38,248 nt of DNA, from positions 64,001 to 102,248 of the forward strand of contig JAQGDQ010000491.1 of assembly GCA_030141605.1 (NCBI GenBank), read 5' to 3'. The notes under the pieces are model-generated. The model did no database searches. It was not told where the DNA came from and worked only from the letters and a program-made list of their open reading frames with translations. A program made the position numbers and the translations under genes. The stretch is from Tubiluchus corallicola (Eukaryota > Priapulida > Priapulimorpha > Priapulimorphida > Tubiluchidae). Below are positions 34,801 to 37,099 of the stretch, one piece after another (positions within the stretch are counted from its first letter, which is position 1; the number at the start of each line of letters is the position of its first letter).

Positions 34801-37056
34801 CATAGGTGATGTTCTCGCAACATCCTGGTGAGCTTTCCGTTATGCCATATCCAACTGAAGAGCCCTTGGAAAAACCTCACACATTAGAAGAATATTCCAT
34901 GGATCATTTTAGGTATTTCACTTTAATTTCTTTCTCCAAACGTTCTTTCTGAATTAAAATTTTGTAAACAAAAATAAGTATGGATTAACAACTGCGATTT
35001 ACTGTTTTGCAATTTATAAAAATACTTATAGGTGGCCTGCCATAAGGCATTGCGTCTTAGGTGTCTCCATGCATTATTTTTCTTTAATAGTCATTTTCAG
35101 ATAATTATTTTTATTCTACTGATTATATATTGTATTTCAAATTTGTGTGCAAATTAATGTGATTATGATACACATTACACCAATAAATTATTTTAAATTT
35201 TGAAATTTAACTAAGTTTTTGTTTTGCAACAACACCCATAAATCATTAGTAGGATATTTTTCTTTACTCCGATAAATTTTATTTTAACAAAACATTACTT
35301 TAACAAAACAGGGTGCCACCAAAGCGTACTCTCCCAAAGACGCTCACATTGACTAATGCTCGTAAACGTGAACGTGAGATTCTATGGAAGCACAGCAAAG
35401 AACCTTTAAGACAACCGCTTCTAAAAAAGCTACTCAACAAAGAAGAGTTGAGCCAGGAAGCTTGCATGGCTTTCCTTGATATCCTTTCATTTCTGTGTTA
35501 GCAAGAGTGCTATGTTTTATTTTATTTATGAAGCATCAGAGTACTCTTATTAAATTCAAATTATACAGTTTGGGAGGAACACCCAAGCATCCTGTGTGAG
35601 TATGTGTGCATAAGCATTTCAGAGCCAGTTATTTTTAAGATTTTCTCACTAACAATGTAATATCGTAAACGTTTATAGTGCCTATTGATTAATAAGCCCC
35701 GATAATCGTTGTATGTGATCGTGATTTCAACGTTTGTTTTCTTAATGCATTGTACCTGTTCTGAAGTACATGGGTGATCATCCCTCACGAAGAAGTCGTA
35801 CTGGTAATGAGCTAACAGATGCCATTTTTGAAGGACCATTGAAATATGTAAGATTTGCACAGTTCTCGTATTATACATGCATTTCATTTGTGATTTTTTT
35901 TGGTGGCATTTTTGTCAATAAATTTGCAATAAAATCTGGCAAACCACTAATTAGATATAAACTACTTCTTTACAGCAATATTCGTTTGAGTAAGCCAGTT
36001 TCTTAACATTAGACGTCAATTCCAAAACTACACTAACCCACAAAGGACAAATTCAAAACATTGCTATTGTTAAACTAAAACTAGCAGACTTGCATTCACG
36101 TTTGCTATTAAACTAAAACTAGCAGACTGACATTTACATTTGCTATTATTAAATTAAAACTAGCAGACTTGCATTTACATTTGCTATTGTTAAACTAAAA
36201 CTAGCAGACTTGCATTCACAATTTTTAACCTCATTTTGTGCTGAAGCACAGTTTCATTAACTCATAAGAATTTGTATCATTGCTTTTGCGTACTTTTTAT
36301 AAAGCAAGCTTTGTCTGCTTTATCGTTTTGCTGATCATTCAGCAGTGCATGCTTGTCTTCTAGGACATTCTACGAGATGAAATCTACTGTCAAATCATGA
36401 AGCAACTGACGGAGAACCGCAATCGTGTCAGTGAAGAAAGGGGTTGGGAGTTGATGTGGCTAATGACGGGGTGCTTTGCGTGTAGCTCAAATTTACTGAA
36501 AGATGCCGAGGCCTTCCTGCGCACTCGACATCACCCAATTGCCATGGACTGTCTCAATAGACTGCACAAAACCATCAGGTAAAAGTCGGCCTTCTCTGCT
36601 GTTGTTCTAGGCAATTACTTGCACTTATAAGCAAGTTTTGCCATTAAATGTATTTGCATTTGATTGAACATAACATGCTTTTTGCTGCTTTAATTTCATT
36701 TTAGAACGGACGACGAAAGTGTCCATTCACTTGCATTTGAACAATACCTGCTTATTTGCTGTTTTAATTTCAGTTTAGAAATGGACAGCAAAAGTGTCCA
36801 TTCACTTGCATTTGAACTATATGTTCTTATTTTAGAAATGGACAGCGAAAGTTCCCTCCTCACCAAGTGGAAGTGGAAGCCATACAACATAAAACCACAC
36901 AAATATTCCACAAGGTTTACTTCCCAGACGACACGGATGAGGCATTTGAAGTTGACTCCAGTACACGGGCCAAAGACTTCTGCAATAATATTGCTAGTCG
37001 ACTCGGTTTGAAATCTGCCGAAGGTTTCAGTTTATTCGTTAAAATTGCTGACAAAG
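1..37056 (+). CDS. MYO7A: Class VII unconventional myosin (MYO7A-like), multi-exon gene, partial at both ends
   Basis: Actin-based motor of the myosin VII class. In animals it acts in actin protrusions (stereocilia, microvilli, filopodia) and binds adaptors through its MyTH4-FERM tail. In the spliced product (residue 1 = base 1): motor 1-704 with P-loop GESGAGKT 137-144, switch I near 186-194 and switch [10 protein letters not shown] 414-421; five IQ motifs 723-834; charged helix ~838-915; MyTH4-1 from ~970; FERM1 from ~1225; SH3 ~1556-1610; MyTH4-2 ~1655-1811; FERM2 start ~1822 onward. The order motor-IQ5-helix-MyTH4-FERM-SH3-MyTH4-FERM defines class VII. All 37 exon positions join in phase: 1885 codons plus 1 nt. 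Length is consistent with a ~2150-2200 residue protein missing ~18 residues at the N end and ~260 at the C end. Two exon positions have alternative copies. It could equally be called MYO7 if the species has one class VII gene. Confidence 0.97.
1640..2196. repeat. Degenerate tandem repeat, four copies, period about 120-150 bp
   Basis: The motif CTTATAATTAATGTACT and the flanking words (CAAATGCCTTTTTGGA, GGTGTGGCAGCTCTAGGA, ACACAAGCAATGTGA) recur in the same order, with anchors near 1685, 1833, 1959 and 2079. Spacing is therefore 148, 126 and 120 bp. Copies differ by substitutions and short indels, so this is an old minisatellite-like array. Confidence 0.85.
2768..3273. repeat. Long inverted repeat (fold-back element) in intron 1
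   Basis: The left arm (2768-2869) contains AAACTTTGCAAATTTTACTG and, further in, CCAACTAAATTGG. The right arm (3163-3273) is its imperfect reverse complement, containing CCAGTTTAGTTGG and CAAATTTGCAAAGTTTGT. The arms are about 100 bp and the loop about 290 bp. This is the form of a fold-back or MITE-type DNA element. No transposase is present. Confidence 0.8.
4740..4829 (+). CDS. MYO7A: Myosin VII exon 2 (motor)
   Basis: Encodes residues 46-75, including [16 protein letters not shown] and [11 protein letters not shown], the conserved entry into the myosin head. Acceptor TTTTTCAG, donor GTAAGT. It is 90 nt and phase 0 at both ends. Confidence 0.97.
4900..6190. repeat. Interspersed repeat family A, long copy (intron 2)
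   Basis: Its left part (about 4900-5105) and right part (about 5870-6190) match, in the same order, the two halves of a shorter copy at about 31195-31760. Shared words include GAAAGAATTATTACCA, GTAGCACTG and AAGTTTTT. About 0.75 kb in the middle is absent from the other copy. No coding capacity was seen, so it is probably a non-autonomous element. Confidence 0.75.
6263..6444 (+). CDS. MYO7A: Myosin VII exon 3 (motor)
   Basis: Encodes residues 76-135 plus the first two bases of Ser136. It contains [14 protein letters not shown] and [16 protein letters not shown], the first nucleotide-pocket elements of the head. The exon ends just before the P-loop with donor GTATTT. It is 182 nt, phase 0 to 2. 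Confidence 0.97.
6445..7131. other. Intron 3, nothing identified
   Basis: AT-rich, with a TATGTATGTACA-type simple stretch near 6680-6710. No coding or transposon signature recognised. Confidence 0.7.
7132..7253 (+). CDS. MYO7A: Myosin VII exon 4 (P-loop)
   Basis: Completes Ser136 and encodes the P-loop GESGAGKT (137-144), which binds ATP phosphates. [14 protein letters not shown] follows, a stretch very close to MYO7A. Acceptor TTTCTTAG, donor GTATTT. It is 122 nt, phase 2 to 1. Confidence 0.98.
7254..8989. other. Intron 4, contains a hairpin element
   Basis: 1.7 kb of AT-rich sequence. Apart from the inverted-repeat element at 7984-8138 I recognise nothing in it. Confidence 0.7.
7984..8138. 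mobile_element. Palindromic fold-back MITE
   Basis: The outer arms 7990-8022 and 8099-8131 are perfect reverse complements over 33 bp (starting AACACCACAACTTTATTAAA). The inner sequence also pairs, closing with GACAGC and GCTGTC around a 4-6 nt apex, so nearly the whole 155 bp folds into one hairpin. No ORF. The form is that of a recently inserted MITE, although an RNA hairpin role cannot be excluded. Confidence 0.8.
8990..9132 (+). CDS. MYO7A: Myosin VII exon 5 (switch I)
   Basis: Encodes residues 177-224, with [19 protein letters not shown] containing switch I (NDNSSRFGK, about 186-194), which coordinates Mg-[16 protein letters not shown] follows. Acceptor CATTTTAG, donor GTAAAC. It is 143 nt, phase 1 to 0. 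Confidence 0.98.
9133..9859. other. Intron 5, nothing identified
   Basis: Contains an 18-bp perfect palindrome, GGTAATATATATATTACC (9481-9498), in a TA-rich stretch. Otherwise unremarkable. Confidence 0.7.
9860..9973 (+). CDS. MYO7A: Myosin VII exon 6 (motor)
   Basis: Encodes residues 225-262: [20 protein letters not shown] and following residues. The ERNYH-FYC signature is universal in myosin heads. Acceptor TTTTATAG, donor GTAAAT. It is 114 nt, phase 0 at both ends. Confidence 0.97.
10251..10404 (+). CDS. MYO7A: Myosin VII exon 7 (upper 50-kDa domain)
   Basis: Encodes residues 263-313 plus the first base of Gly314, including [20 protein letters not shown] and [12 protein letters not shown]. 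Donor GTAAGT. It is 154 nt and ends in phase 1, so it must be followed by exactly one of the two exon-8 copies. Confidence 0.97.
10405..11389. other. Intron 7, nothing identified
   Basis: Contains a short imperfect duplication (GTTGGTGTCTTTGTTGGTGTCTTT near 11179-11202). No transposon or coding signature recognised. Confidence 0.65.
11390..11469 (+). CDS. MYO7A: Myosin VII alternative exon 8a (upper 50-kDa domain)
   Basis: Encodes [20 protein letters not shown] and seven more residues ending TLE (314-340). Acceptor CGGTTTCAG, weak donor GTAACC. The exon is 80 nt, phase 1 to 0. The next exon, 8b, has the same length, phase and first six residues. Including both copies, or neither, breaks the frame, so this is one of a mutually exclusive pair. 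It lies just upstream of the cardiomyopathy-loop region in exon 9. Confidence 0.93.
11542..11621 (+). CDS. MYO7A: Myosin VII alternative exon 8b (upper 50-kDa domain)
   Basis: Encodes [20 protein letters not shown] and seven more residues ending LLE. It shares 14 of 27 residues with exon 8a. The NLDAC, Pro and LLE features make it closer to remembered vertebrate MYO7A than 8a, suggesting that 8b is the ancestral-type copy. Acceptor GTTGTTCTAG, weak donor GTATAC. 80 nt, phase 1 to 0. Only 72 nt separate it from 8a. Confidence 0.93.
11622..13004. other. Intron 8, nothing identified
   Basis: 1.4 kb of AT-rich sequence downstream of the alternative exon pair. I saw no third exon-8-like copy and no recognisable transposon. 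Confidence 0.65.
13005..13258 (+). CDS. MYO7A: Myosin VII exon 9 (cardiomyopathy loop, TEDS site, switch II)
   Basis: Encodes residues 341-424 plus two bases of Ser425. It contains [11 protein letters not shown] (cardiomyopathy-loop region), [11 protein letters not shown] and switch [10 protein letters not shown] (414-421). By the TEDS rule, the residue 16 before the Asp of DAL is Glu360, an acidic residue expected not to need heavy-chain phosphorylation. The exon begins with the bases GTAAGT directly after its acceptor ATTAG, which makes an embedded donor consensus. 254 nt, phase 0 to 2. Confidence 0.97.
13316..13887. mobile_element. Non-autonomous hAT-like DNA transposon (intron 9)
   Basis: The left end CAGAGGCGTAGCAAAGG and the reverse complement of the right end, CAGTGGCGTAGCAAATG, form terminal inverted repeats of the hAT CAG-GGCGTA type. 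Flanks AGTTTCGT (13308-13315) and AGCTTAGT (13888-13895) match at 6 of 8 positions, fitting a decayed 8-bp target duplication. It is 572 bp with no transposase. Confidence 0.85.
14097..14175 (+). CDS. MYO7A: Myosin VII alternative exon 10a (relay helix)
   Basis: Encodes residues 425-451, [20 protein letters not shown] then HIFKLEQ: the complete relay helix that follows switch II and transmits nucleotide state to the converter and lever arm. Acceptor CATTAACAG, donor GTATCT. 79 nt, phase 2 to 0. It is equal in length and phase to exon 10b, and including both shifts the frame. About 70% nucleotide identity with 10b but only four amino-acid changes indicates long coexistence under purifying selection. 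Confidence 0.94.
14619..14715 (+). pseudogene. Fragment of myosin VII exon 12 duplicated between exons 10a and 10b
   Basis: 97 bp that are about 90% identical to exon 12, from CAACATGGATC to TTCTACGACA. It carries a 3-bp insertion near its end but keeps an open frame ([20 protein letters not shown] and on). The first ~37 bases of exon 12 and both splice sites are absent, and no in-phase AG lies close upstream, so it is probably not used. Faint similarity to the end of exon 11 (about 14570-14590) and the start of exon 13 (about 14805-14835) hints at a larger decayed copy, but that part is weak. Confidence 0.8.
15353..15431 (+). CDS. MYO7A: Myosin VII alternative exon 10b (relay helix)
   Basis: Encodes [20 protein letters not shown] then HCFKMEQ. 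It differs from 10a only at residues 437 (Ala/Thr), 444 (Arg/Lys), 446 (Ile/Cys) and 449 (Leu/Met). Acceptor GTTTGTAG, donor GTTTGT. 79 nt, phase 2 to 0. It lies 1177 bp downstream of 10a, so crowding of splice sites cannot enforce the choice between them. Confidence 0.94.
15620..15997. mobile_element. Non-autonomous hAT-like DNA transposon (intron 10)
   Basis: The left end CAGAGCTGGATTAT and the reverse complement of the right end, CAGTGCTGGATTAT, are near-perfect terminal inverted repeats. Flanks ACTGGAGT (15612-15619) and ACTGGGAT (15998-16005) fit an 8-bp target duplication with two changes. 378 bp, no coding region. Confidence 0.85.
16343..16474 (+). CDS. MYO7A: Myosin VII exon 11 (relay loop, lower 50-kDa domain)
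   Basis: Encodes residues 452-495, [15 protein letters not shown] through [14 protein letters not shown], the relay loop and adjoining helices. Acceptor TTTTTAG, donor GTATAA. 132 nt, phase 0 at both ends. It accepts either exon 10a or 10b upstream. Confidence 0.97.
16475..17124. other. Intron 11, nothing identified
   Basis: 650 bp. A stretch near 16740-16900 is less AT-rich than its surroundings and may be an old repeat, but I could not find its ends. Confidence 0.6.
17125..17260 (+). CDS. MYO7A: Myosin VII exon 12 (lower 50-kDa domain)
   Basis: Encodes residues 496-540 plus one base of Gly541: [20 protein letters not shown] then [14 protein letters not shown]. The FGLNHFAG and VFYDT motifs are standard myosin head signatures. 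Acceptor AATATAG, donor GTACAT. 136 nt, phase 0 to 1. A partial copy lies at 14619-14715. Confidence 0.97.
17566..18548 (-). mobile_element. 5'-truncated LINE (non-LTR retrotransposon) fragment in intron 12
   Basis: On the minus strand 18545-18255 encodes ~96 codons of a LINE ORF2 C-terminal tail, with [22 protein letters not shown] and the hallmark GTKLWNSLP, ending at a stop at 18257-18255. Downstream of it (lower coordinates) is about 0.7 kb of apparent 3' UTR ending near 17566-17585 in two or three copies of a 7-bp unit (ATATAAG on the plus strand), as in CR1/L2/jockey-type tails. The reverse-transcriptase core is absent. It abuts exon 13. Confidence 0.75.
18559..18665 (+). CDS. MYO7A: Myosin VII exon 13 (loop 2 approach)
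   Basis: Completes Gly541 and encodes residues to 576: [18 protein letters not shown] then [14 protein letters not shown]. The GFLEKNRDT signature is typical of myosin heads before the actin-binding loop. Acceptor ACTTTCAG, donor GTAAAT. 107 nt, phase 1 to 0. Confidence 0.97.
18733..19225. repeat. Interspersed repeat family B, uninterrupted copy (intron 13)
   Basis: Matches in order a second copy at about 37100-38178. Shared words include GTAATTGGAAAAGAAAATTC, CTGGTAAAATGTCATTGATT, AATGCTCTGATTATT and TTAAAATGGC. Non-coding and about 0.5 kb. The class of element is unknown. Confidence 0.8.
19655..19892. repeat. Pogo/Tigger-like MITE remnant (intron 13)
   Basis: Similar to 26455-26695: shared AGTTATTTGAGTCAATT and GACA.AAAAGTAG-type words in the same order. 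The right end reads, in reverse complement, TACAGTAGTTGCCGTATAAT, a short TIR-like end next to TA. The left end was not recognised. Confidence 0.5.
19997..20134 (+). CDS. MYO7A: Myosin VII exon 14 (loop 2, strut, helix SH1 region entry)
   Basis: Encodes residues 577-622: [20 protein letters not shown] then [21 protein letters not shown] is the myosin motif near the reactive-cysteine helices. Acceptor TTCTTTAG, donor GTTAGT. 138 nt, phase 0 at both ends. Confidence 0.97.
20443..20688 (+). CDS. MYO7A: Myosin VII exon 15 (SH1/SH2 helices and converter)
   Basis: Encodes residues 623-704: [33 protein letters not shown], then [11 protein letters not shown], the end of the converter. Acceptor TTTACTTAG, donor GTAAAC. 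246 nt, phase 0 at both ends. Confidence 0.98.
20689..21899. other. Intron 15, nothing identified
   Basis: 1.2 kb. It includes a short direct duplication (GTCACATGAAA twice, near 21700-21721) and an unclassified less AT-rich patch at about 21170-21340. Confidence 0.6.
21900..22079 (+). CDS. MYO7A: Myosin VII exon 16 (IQ1 and IQ2)
   Basis: Encodes residues 705-764. IQ1 begins [15 protein letters not shown] (~723-743) and IQ2 [16 protein letters not shown] (~746-764). These bind calmodulin-type light chains and form the start of the lever arm. Acceptor CTGTTACAG, donor GTACGT. 180 nt, phase 0 at both ends. Confidence 0.97.
22191..22286 (+). CDS. MYO7A: Myosin VII exon 17 (IQ3)
   Basis: Encodes residues 765-796: [20 protein letters not shown] then GRIQGLQ. 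This is IQ3 ([10 protein letters not shown]) and the beginning of IQ4. Acceptor ATGTTGTAG, donor GTAAAA. 96 nt, phase 0 at both ends. Confidence 0.95.
22412..22534 (+). CDS. MYO7A: Myosin VII exon 18 (IQ4 and IQ5)
   Basis: Encodes residues 797-837. AYCRGYLTR completes IQ4, and [17 protein letters not shown] is IQ5. Five IQ motifs in all, as in MYO7A. Acceptor TTTTTGTAG, donor GTAAGT. 123 nt, phase 0 at both ends. Confidence 0.96.
22918..23180 (-). mobile_element. tRNA-derived SINE (intron 18)
   Basis: Read on the minus strand, the head contains an A-box-like TGGTTTAACCTAGTGG (23169-23154) and a B-box-like GAGTTCGATAC (23126-23116) at tRNA-like spacing. About 200 bp of unrelated body follows, then an AT-rich tail with ATTATTATTAG near 22918. 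The tRNA-like head lacks a full cloverleaf that I can draw, so it is not called as a tRNA gene. Confidence 0.75.
23290..23397 (+). CDS. MYO7A: Myosin VII exon 19 (charged helix)
   Basis: Encodes residues 838-873, highly charged, including [17 protein letters not shown], nearly identical to the corresponding MYO7A helix. Probably a lever-arm extension or proximal coiled coil. Acceptor CTTTTCAG, donor GTATGA. 108 nt, phase 0 at both ends. Confidence 0.95.
23522..23728 (+). CDS. MYO7A: Myosin VII exon 20 (charged helix and linker)
   Basis: Encodes residues 874-942: [20 protein letters not shown], a charged stretch to ~915, then [11 protein letters not shown] and a polar linker ending RNSVWG. 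Acceptor ACTTTTAG, donor GTATGT. 207 nt, phase 0 at both ends. The linker is less conserved than the rest. Confidence 0.92.
23729..24630. other. Intron 20, with a short (AAT)n microsatellite
   Basis: 900 bp of AT-rich sequence. About seven tandem ATA/AAT units lie at 24031-24054 and a short AGTACAGTACAGTACAGT run near 24450-24468. No transposon recognised. Confidence 0.7.
24631..24828 (+). CDS. MYO7A: Myosin VII exon 21 (linker and start of MyTH4-1)
   Basis: Encodes residues 943-1008: [14 protein letters not shown], an acidic stretch ([11 protein letters not shown]), then [20 protein letters not shown] and PLLPL, the start of the first MyTH4 domain. Acceptor ATTTTTAG, donor GTATGT. 198 nt, phase 0 at both ends. 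Confidence 0.96.
24960..25046 (+). CDS. MYO7A: Myosin VII exon 22 (MyTH4-1)
   Basis: Encodes residues 1009-1037: [20 protein letters not shown], the conserved [11 protein letters not shown] core of MyTH4. Acceptor ATTACTTAG, donor GTAAGT. 87 nt, phase 0 at both ends. Confidence 0.96.
25047..25734. other. Intron 22, nothing identified
   Basis: 690 bp. An open stretch of 91 codons at 25248-25523 has no recognisable domain and is most likely chance. A short duplicated word, CTTATACCAAAGA, occurs near 25384 and 25399. Confidence 0.6.
25735..25824 (+). CDS. MYO7A: Myosin VII exon 23 (MyTH4-1)
   Basis: Encodes residues 1038-1067: [20 protein letters not shown] and [10 protein letters not shown]. 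It matches the PVMTKIYETLGK stretch of MYO7A. Acceptor ACTGTAG, donor GTAAGC. 90 nt, phase 0 at both ends. Confidence 0.94.
25990..26695. mobile_element. Probable pogo/Tigger-like MITE (intron 23)
   Basis: The left end begins TACATTAGGCACCGCTTAAT and the right end in reverse complement is TACAACAGGCGCTGTTTATA: imperfect TIRs next to TA. The right half (about 26455-26695) is shared with the intron 13 repeat at 19655-19892. No transposase. The family is inferred from TIR style alone. Confidence 0.5.
27015..27229 (+). CDS. MYO7A: Myosin VII exon 24 (MyTH4-1)
   Basis: Encodes residues 1068-1138 plus two bases of Arg1139: [17 protein letters not shown], then [20 protein letters not shown] and LRPEL, almost identical to MYO7A. 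Acceptor GAACCAG, donor GTTTGT. 215 nt, phase 0 to 2. Confidence 0.97.
27230..27667. other. Intron 24, nothing identified
   Basis: 438 bp of AT-rich sequence without recognised repeats. Confidence 0.65.
27668..27785 (+). CDS. MYO7A: Myosin VII exon 25 (MyTH4-1)
   Basis: Encodes Arg1139 to 1178: [17 protein letters not shown] then [20 protein letters not shown], the RDEIY-KQLT and RGW-L MyTH4 signatures. Acceptor TTCATTTAG, donor GTAAGT. 118 nt, phase 2 to 0. Confidence 0.98.
27902..28030 (+). CDS. MYO7A: Myosin VII exon 26 (end of MyTH4-1)
   Basis: Encodes residues 1179-1221: [40 protein letters not shown] and Q. It closes MyTH4-1 and leads into FERM1. Acceptor ATTTGTAG, donor GTATGT. 129 nt, phase 0 at both ends. 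Confidence 0.97.
28200..28373 (+). CDS. MYO7A: Myosin VII exon 27 (FERM1, F1 lobe)
   Basis: Encodes residues 1222-1279: [20 protein letters not shown] through [12 protein letters not shown], the ubiquitin-like F1 lobe of the first FERM domain. Acceptor TTTTTGCAG, donor GTATTT. 174 nt, phase 0 at both ends. Confidence 0.98.
28374..29170. other. Intron 27, microsatellite-rich
   Basis: 800 bp including the TG/TGCG/TA simple-repeat tract at 28828-28930. Just after it, GCAAATAAAGATTTATTATC with ATC repeats (28932-28962) resembles the 3' end of a LINE or SINE, but no body is visible. Confidence 0.65.
28828..28930. repeat. Compound microsatellite (TG)n (TGCG)n (TA)n
   Basis: About 28841-28900 is almost entirely alternating pyrimidine-purine: roughly nine TG units followed by TGCG repeats. 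It is flanked by TA-rich runs on both sides. Such tracts can adopt Z-form DNA and vary in length. Confidence 0.95.
29171..29398 (+). CDS. MYO7A: Myosin VII exon 28 (FERM1)
   Basis: Encodes residues 1280-1355: [39 protein letters not shown] and [17 protein letters not shown]. Nearly identical to vertebrate MYO7A, showing strong constraint on the F1/F2 junction. Acceptor TTTTTCAG, donor GTATGT. 228 nt, phase 0 at both ends. Confidence 0.98.
29927..30085. repeat. 53-bp tandem repeat, three copies
   Basis: Units at 29927-29979, 29980-30032 and 30033-30085, beginning AGTTTGTATTTACTATTAGT. The first two are identical and the third differs at two bases. They lie immediately 3' of the LINE coding fragment on the minus strand, so they are probably its 3' UTR repeats. 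Confidence 0.95.
30084..30655 (-). mobile_element. LINE (non-LTR retrotransposon) C-terminal fragment in intron 28
   Basis: The minus strand from about 30640 down to 30084 encodes the region after the reverse-transcriptase core: [24 protein letters not shown] and CWLRWIGR. After one frameshift near 30303 come [16 protein letters not shown] and a W-rich tail with a stop at 30086-30084. The order L-Y-(G)SE-W, F-RR-LR-(I)LGI-W, LRW-G is typical of LINE ORF2 ends. Broken by the frameshift and by in-frame stops upstream. Confidence 0.8.
30702..30875 (+). CDS. MYO7A: Myosin VII exon 29 (FERM1, F2 lobe)
   Basis: Encodes residues 1356-1413: [43 protein letters not shown]. It corresponds to the acyl-CoA-binding-like F2 lobe. 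Acceptor TTGCTTCTAG, donor GTAACA. 174 nt, phase 0 at both ends. Confidence 0.96.
31195..31760. repeat. Interspersed repeat family A, internally deleted copy (intron 29)
   Basis: Collinear with both ends of the 4900-6190 copy but lacking about 0.75 kb of its middle. It is directly followed by the putative MITE at 31766. Non-coding. Confidence 0.75.
31766..32315. mobile_element. Probable pogo/Tigger-like MITE (intron 29)
   Basis: The left end TACAATAGTCGCCCCTTAAT and the reverse complement of the right end TACAGTAAGTGAGACTTGAT are imperfect TIRs, both followed by AAAACCA, next to TA. Internal sequence near 32230-32300 repeats the TAATAAAACC and TTATTAAGACC words. 550 bp, no transposase. Confidence 0.55.
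32390..32634 (+). CDS. MYO7A: Myosin VII exon 30 (FERM1, F2/F3 lobes)
   Basis: Encodes residues 1414-1494 plus two bases of Asn1495: [40 protein letters not shown] and [19 protein letters not shown]. Highly conserved. Acceptor GTGTTTCAG, donor GTAACT. 245 nt, phase 0 to 2. There is no counterpart of the insert that some vertebrate MYO7A isoforms carry after this point. Confidence 0.98.
32980..33161 (+). CDS. MYO7A: Myosin VII exon 31 (FERM1, F3 lobe)
   Basis: Encodes Asn1495 to 1555 plus one base: [40 protein letters not shown] and [11 protein letters not shown]. It closes the PTB-like F3 lobe. Acceptor AATTTACAG, donor GTACTG. 182 nt, phase 2 to 1. Confidence 0.97.
33162..33831. other. Intron 31, nothing firmly identified
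   Basis: 670 bp. GGGCGTAGCTC near 33364 resembles a hAT end, but no partner end was found. A short GTGTGTGTGT run precedes the exon 32 acceptor. Confidence 0.6.
33832..34019 (+). CDS. MYO7A: Myosin VII exon 32 (SH3 domain)
   Basis: Encodes residues 1556-1618: [38 protein letters not shown] and [18 protein letters not shown]. The L-F-KGDLI, GW-G and G-FP-D-VY pattern is that of an SH3 domain, placed between FERM1 and MyTH4-2 as in MYO7A. Acceptor TTATTGTAG, donor GTAAGT. 188 nt, phase 1 to 0. Confidence 0.97.
34020..34805. other. Intron 32, nothing identified
   Basis: 790 bp of AT-rich sequence. A short AAATAGCTAAAAAGTGGCTAAAAAG duplication lies near 34681-34705. No transposon or coding signature. 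Confidence 0.65.
34806..34912 (+). CDS. MYO7A: Myosin VII exon 33 (SH3-MyTH4 linker)
   Basis: Encodes residues 1619-1653 plus two bases of Arg1654: [20 protein letters not shown] then [14 protein letters not shown]. The YTLEEFS-F-like end is conserved, while the first half is divergent and a few residues shorter than in vertebrates. Acceptor GTTCATAG, donor GTATTT. 107 nt, phase 0 to 2. Confidence 0.95.
34913..35311. other. Intron 33, nothing identified
   Basis: 399 bp of AT-rich sequence without recognised elements. Confidence 0.65.
35312..35478 (+). CDS. MYO7A: Myosin VII exon 34 (start of MyTH4-2), U12-type donor
   Basis: Encodes Arg1654 to 1709 plus one base of Ala1710: [38 protein letters not shown] and [12 protein letters not shown]. 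Acceptor CAAAACAG is U2 type. The exon ends at ...CTT G, directly before ATATCCTTTC, a U12-type AT-AC donor. 167 nt, phase 2 to 1. Without splicing the frame meets a stop 11 codons after the junction. Confidence 0.96.
35479..35755 (+). other. U12-type AT-AC intron
   Basis: 277 nt starting ATATCCTTTC, a full match to the minor-spliceosome donor consensus ATATCCTT, and ending TTGTAC. TTTCTTAAT near 35738-35746 matches the U12 branch consensus TTCCTTAAC at 7 of 9 bases, about 10 nt before the AC end. Removing exactly this segment rejoins MAFL to AVLKYMGD, the sequence expected for MYO7A. No GT-AG alternative that I tried does so. Confidence 0.93.
35756..35847 (+). CDS. MYO7A: Myosin VII exon 35 (MyTH4-2)
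   Basis: Encodes Ala1710 to 1740: [20 protein letters not shown] then [11 protein letters not shown], a conserved MyTH4 core. It starts after an AC (U12) acceptor and has an ordinary donor, GTAAGA. 92 nt, phase 1 to 0. Confidence 0.96.
36057..36222. repeat. About 40-bp tandem repeat, four copies (intron 35)
   Basis: Units start at about 36061, 36102, 36140 and 36181. Each has TTGCTATT, TAAACTAAAACTAGCAGACT and a TGCATT-CA end. Spacing is 41, 38 and 41 bp, with few differences, so the array is fairly young. Confidence 0.93.
36364..36578 (+). CDS. MYO7A: Myosin VII exon 36 (end of MyTH4-2)
   Basis: Encodes residues 1741-1811 plus two bases of Arg1812: [40 protein letters not shown] and [15 protein letters not shown]. 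The RDEIY-QI-KQLT-N and RGWEL-WL MyTH4 signatures repeat those of MyTH4-1. Acceptor CTTCTAG, donor GTAAAA. 215 nt, phase 0 to 2. Confidence 0.97.
36654..36857 (+). repeat. MYO7A: Tandem triplication of the exon 37 splice-acceptor region
   Basis: Three direct copies start TTGCATTTGA at 36654, 36731 and 36806. Each contains a pyrimidine-rich stretch, TTTTAG or TTTAG, and the first exon bases (GAACGGAC, GAAATGGACAGC, GAAATGGACAGC). Candidate acceptors end at 36704, 36778 and 36835. Only the last gives the expected reading [10 protein letters not shown]. The first is out of frame by one base and runs to a later stop. The second meets a TGA about 11 codons in. Confidence 0.92.
36836..37056 (+). 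CDS. MYO7A: Myosin VII exon 37 (start of FERM2), last exon in window
   Basis: Encodes Arg1812 to 1885 plus one base: [56 protein letters not shown] and [12 protein letters not shown], the F1 lobe of the second FERM domain, nearly identical to MYO7A. Acceptor TTATTTTAG, donor GTGAGC. 221 nt, phase 2 to 1. The remaining ~260 residues must lie beyond the window. Confidence 0.97.
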
Positions 37057-37099
37057 GTGAGCGTCACTTATCCAGTCATAGATATACATCCGTAATTAC

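Noticed and set aside
35561-35887. 108-codon minus-strand open frame over the U12 intron and exon 35
   Set aside because: It is the antisense of exon 35 plus intron and has no family resemblance.
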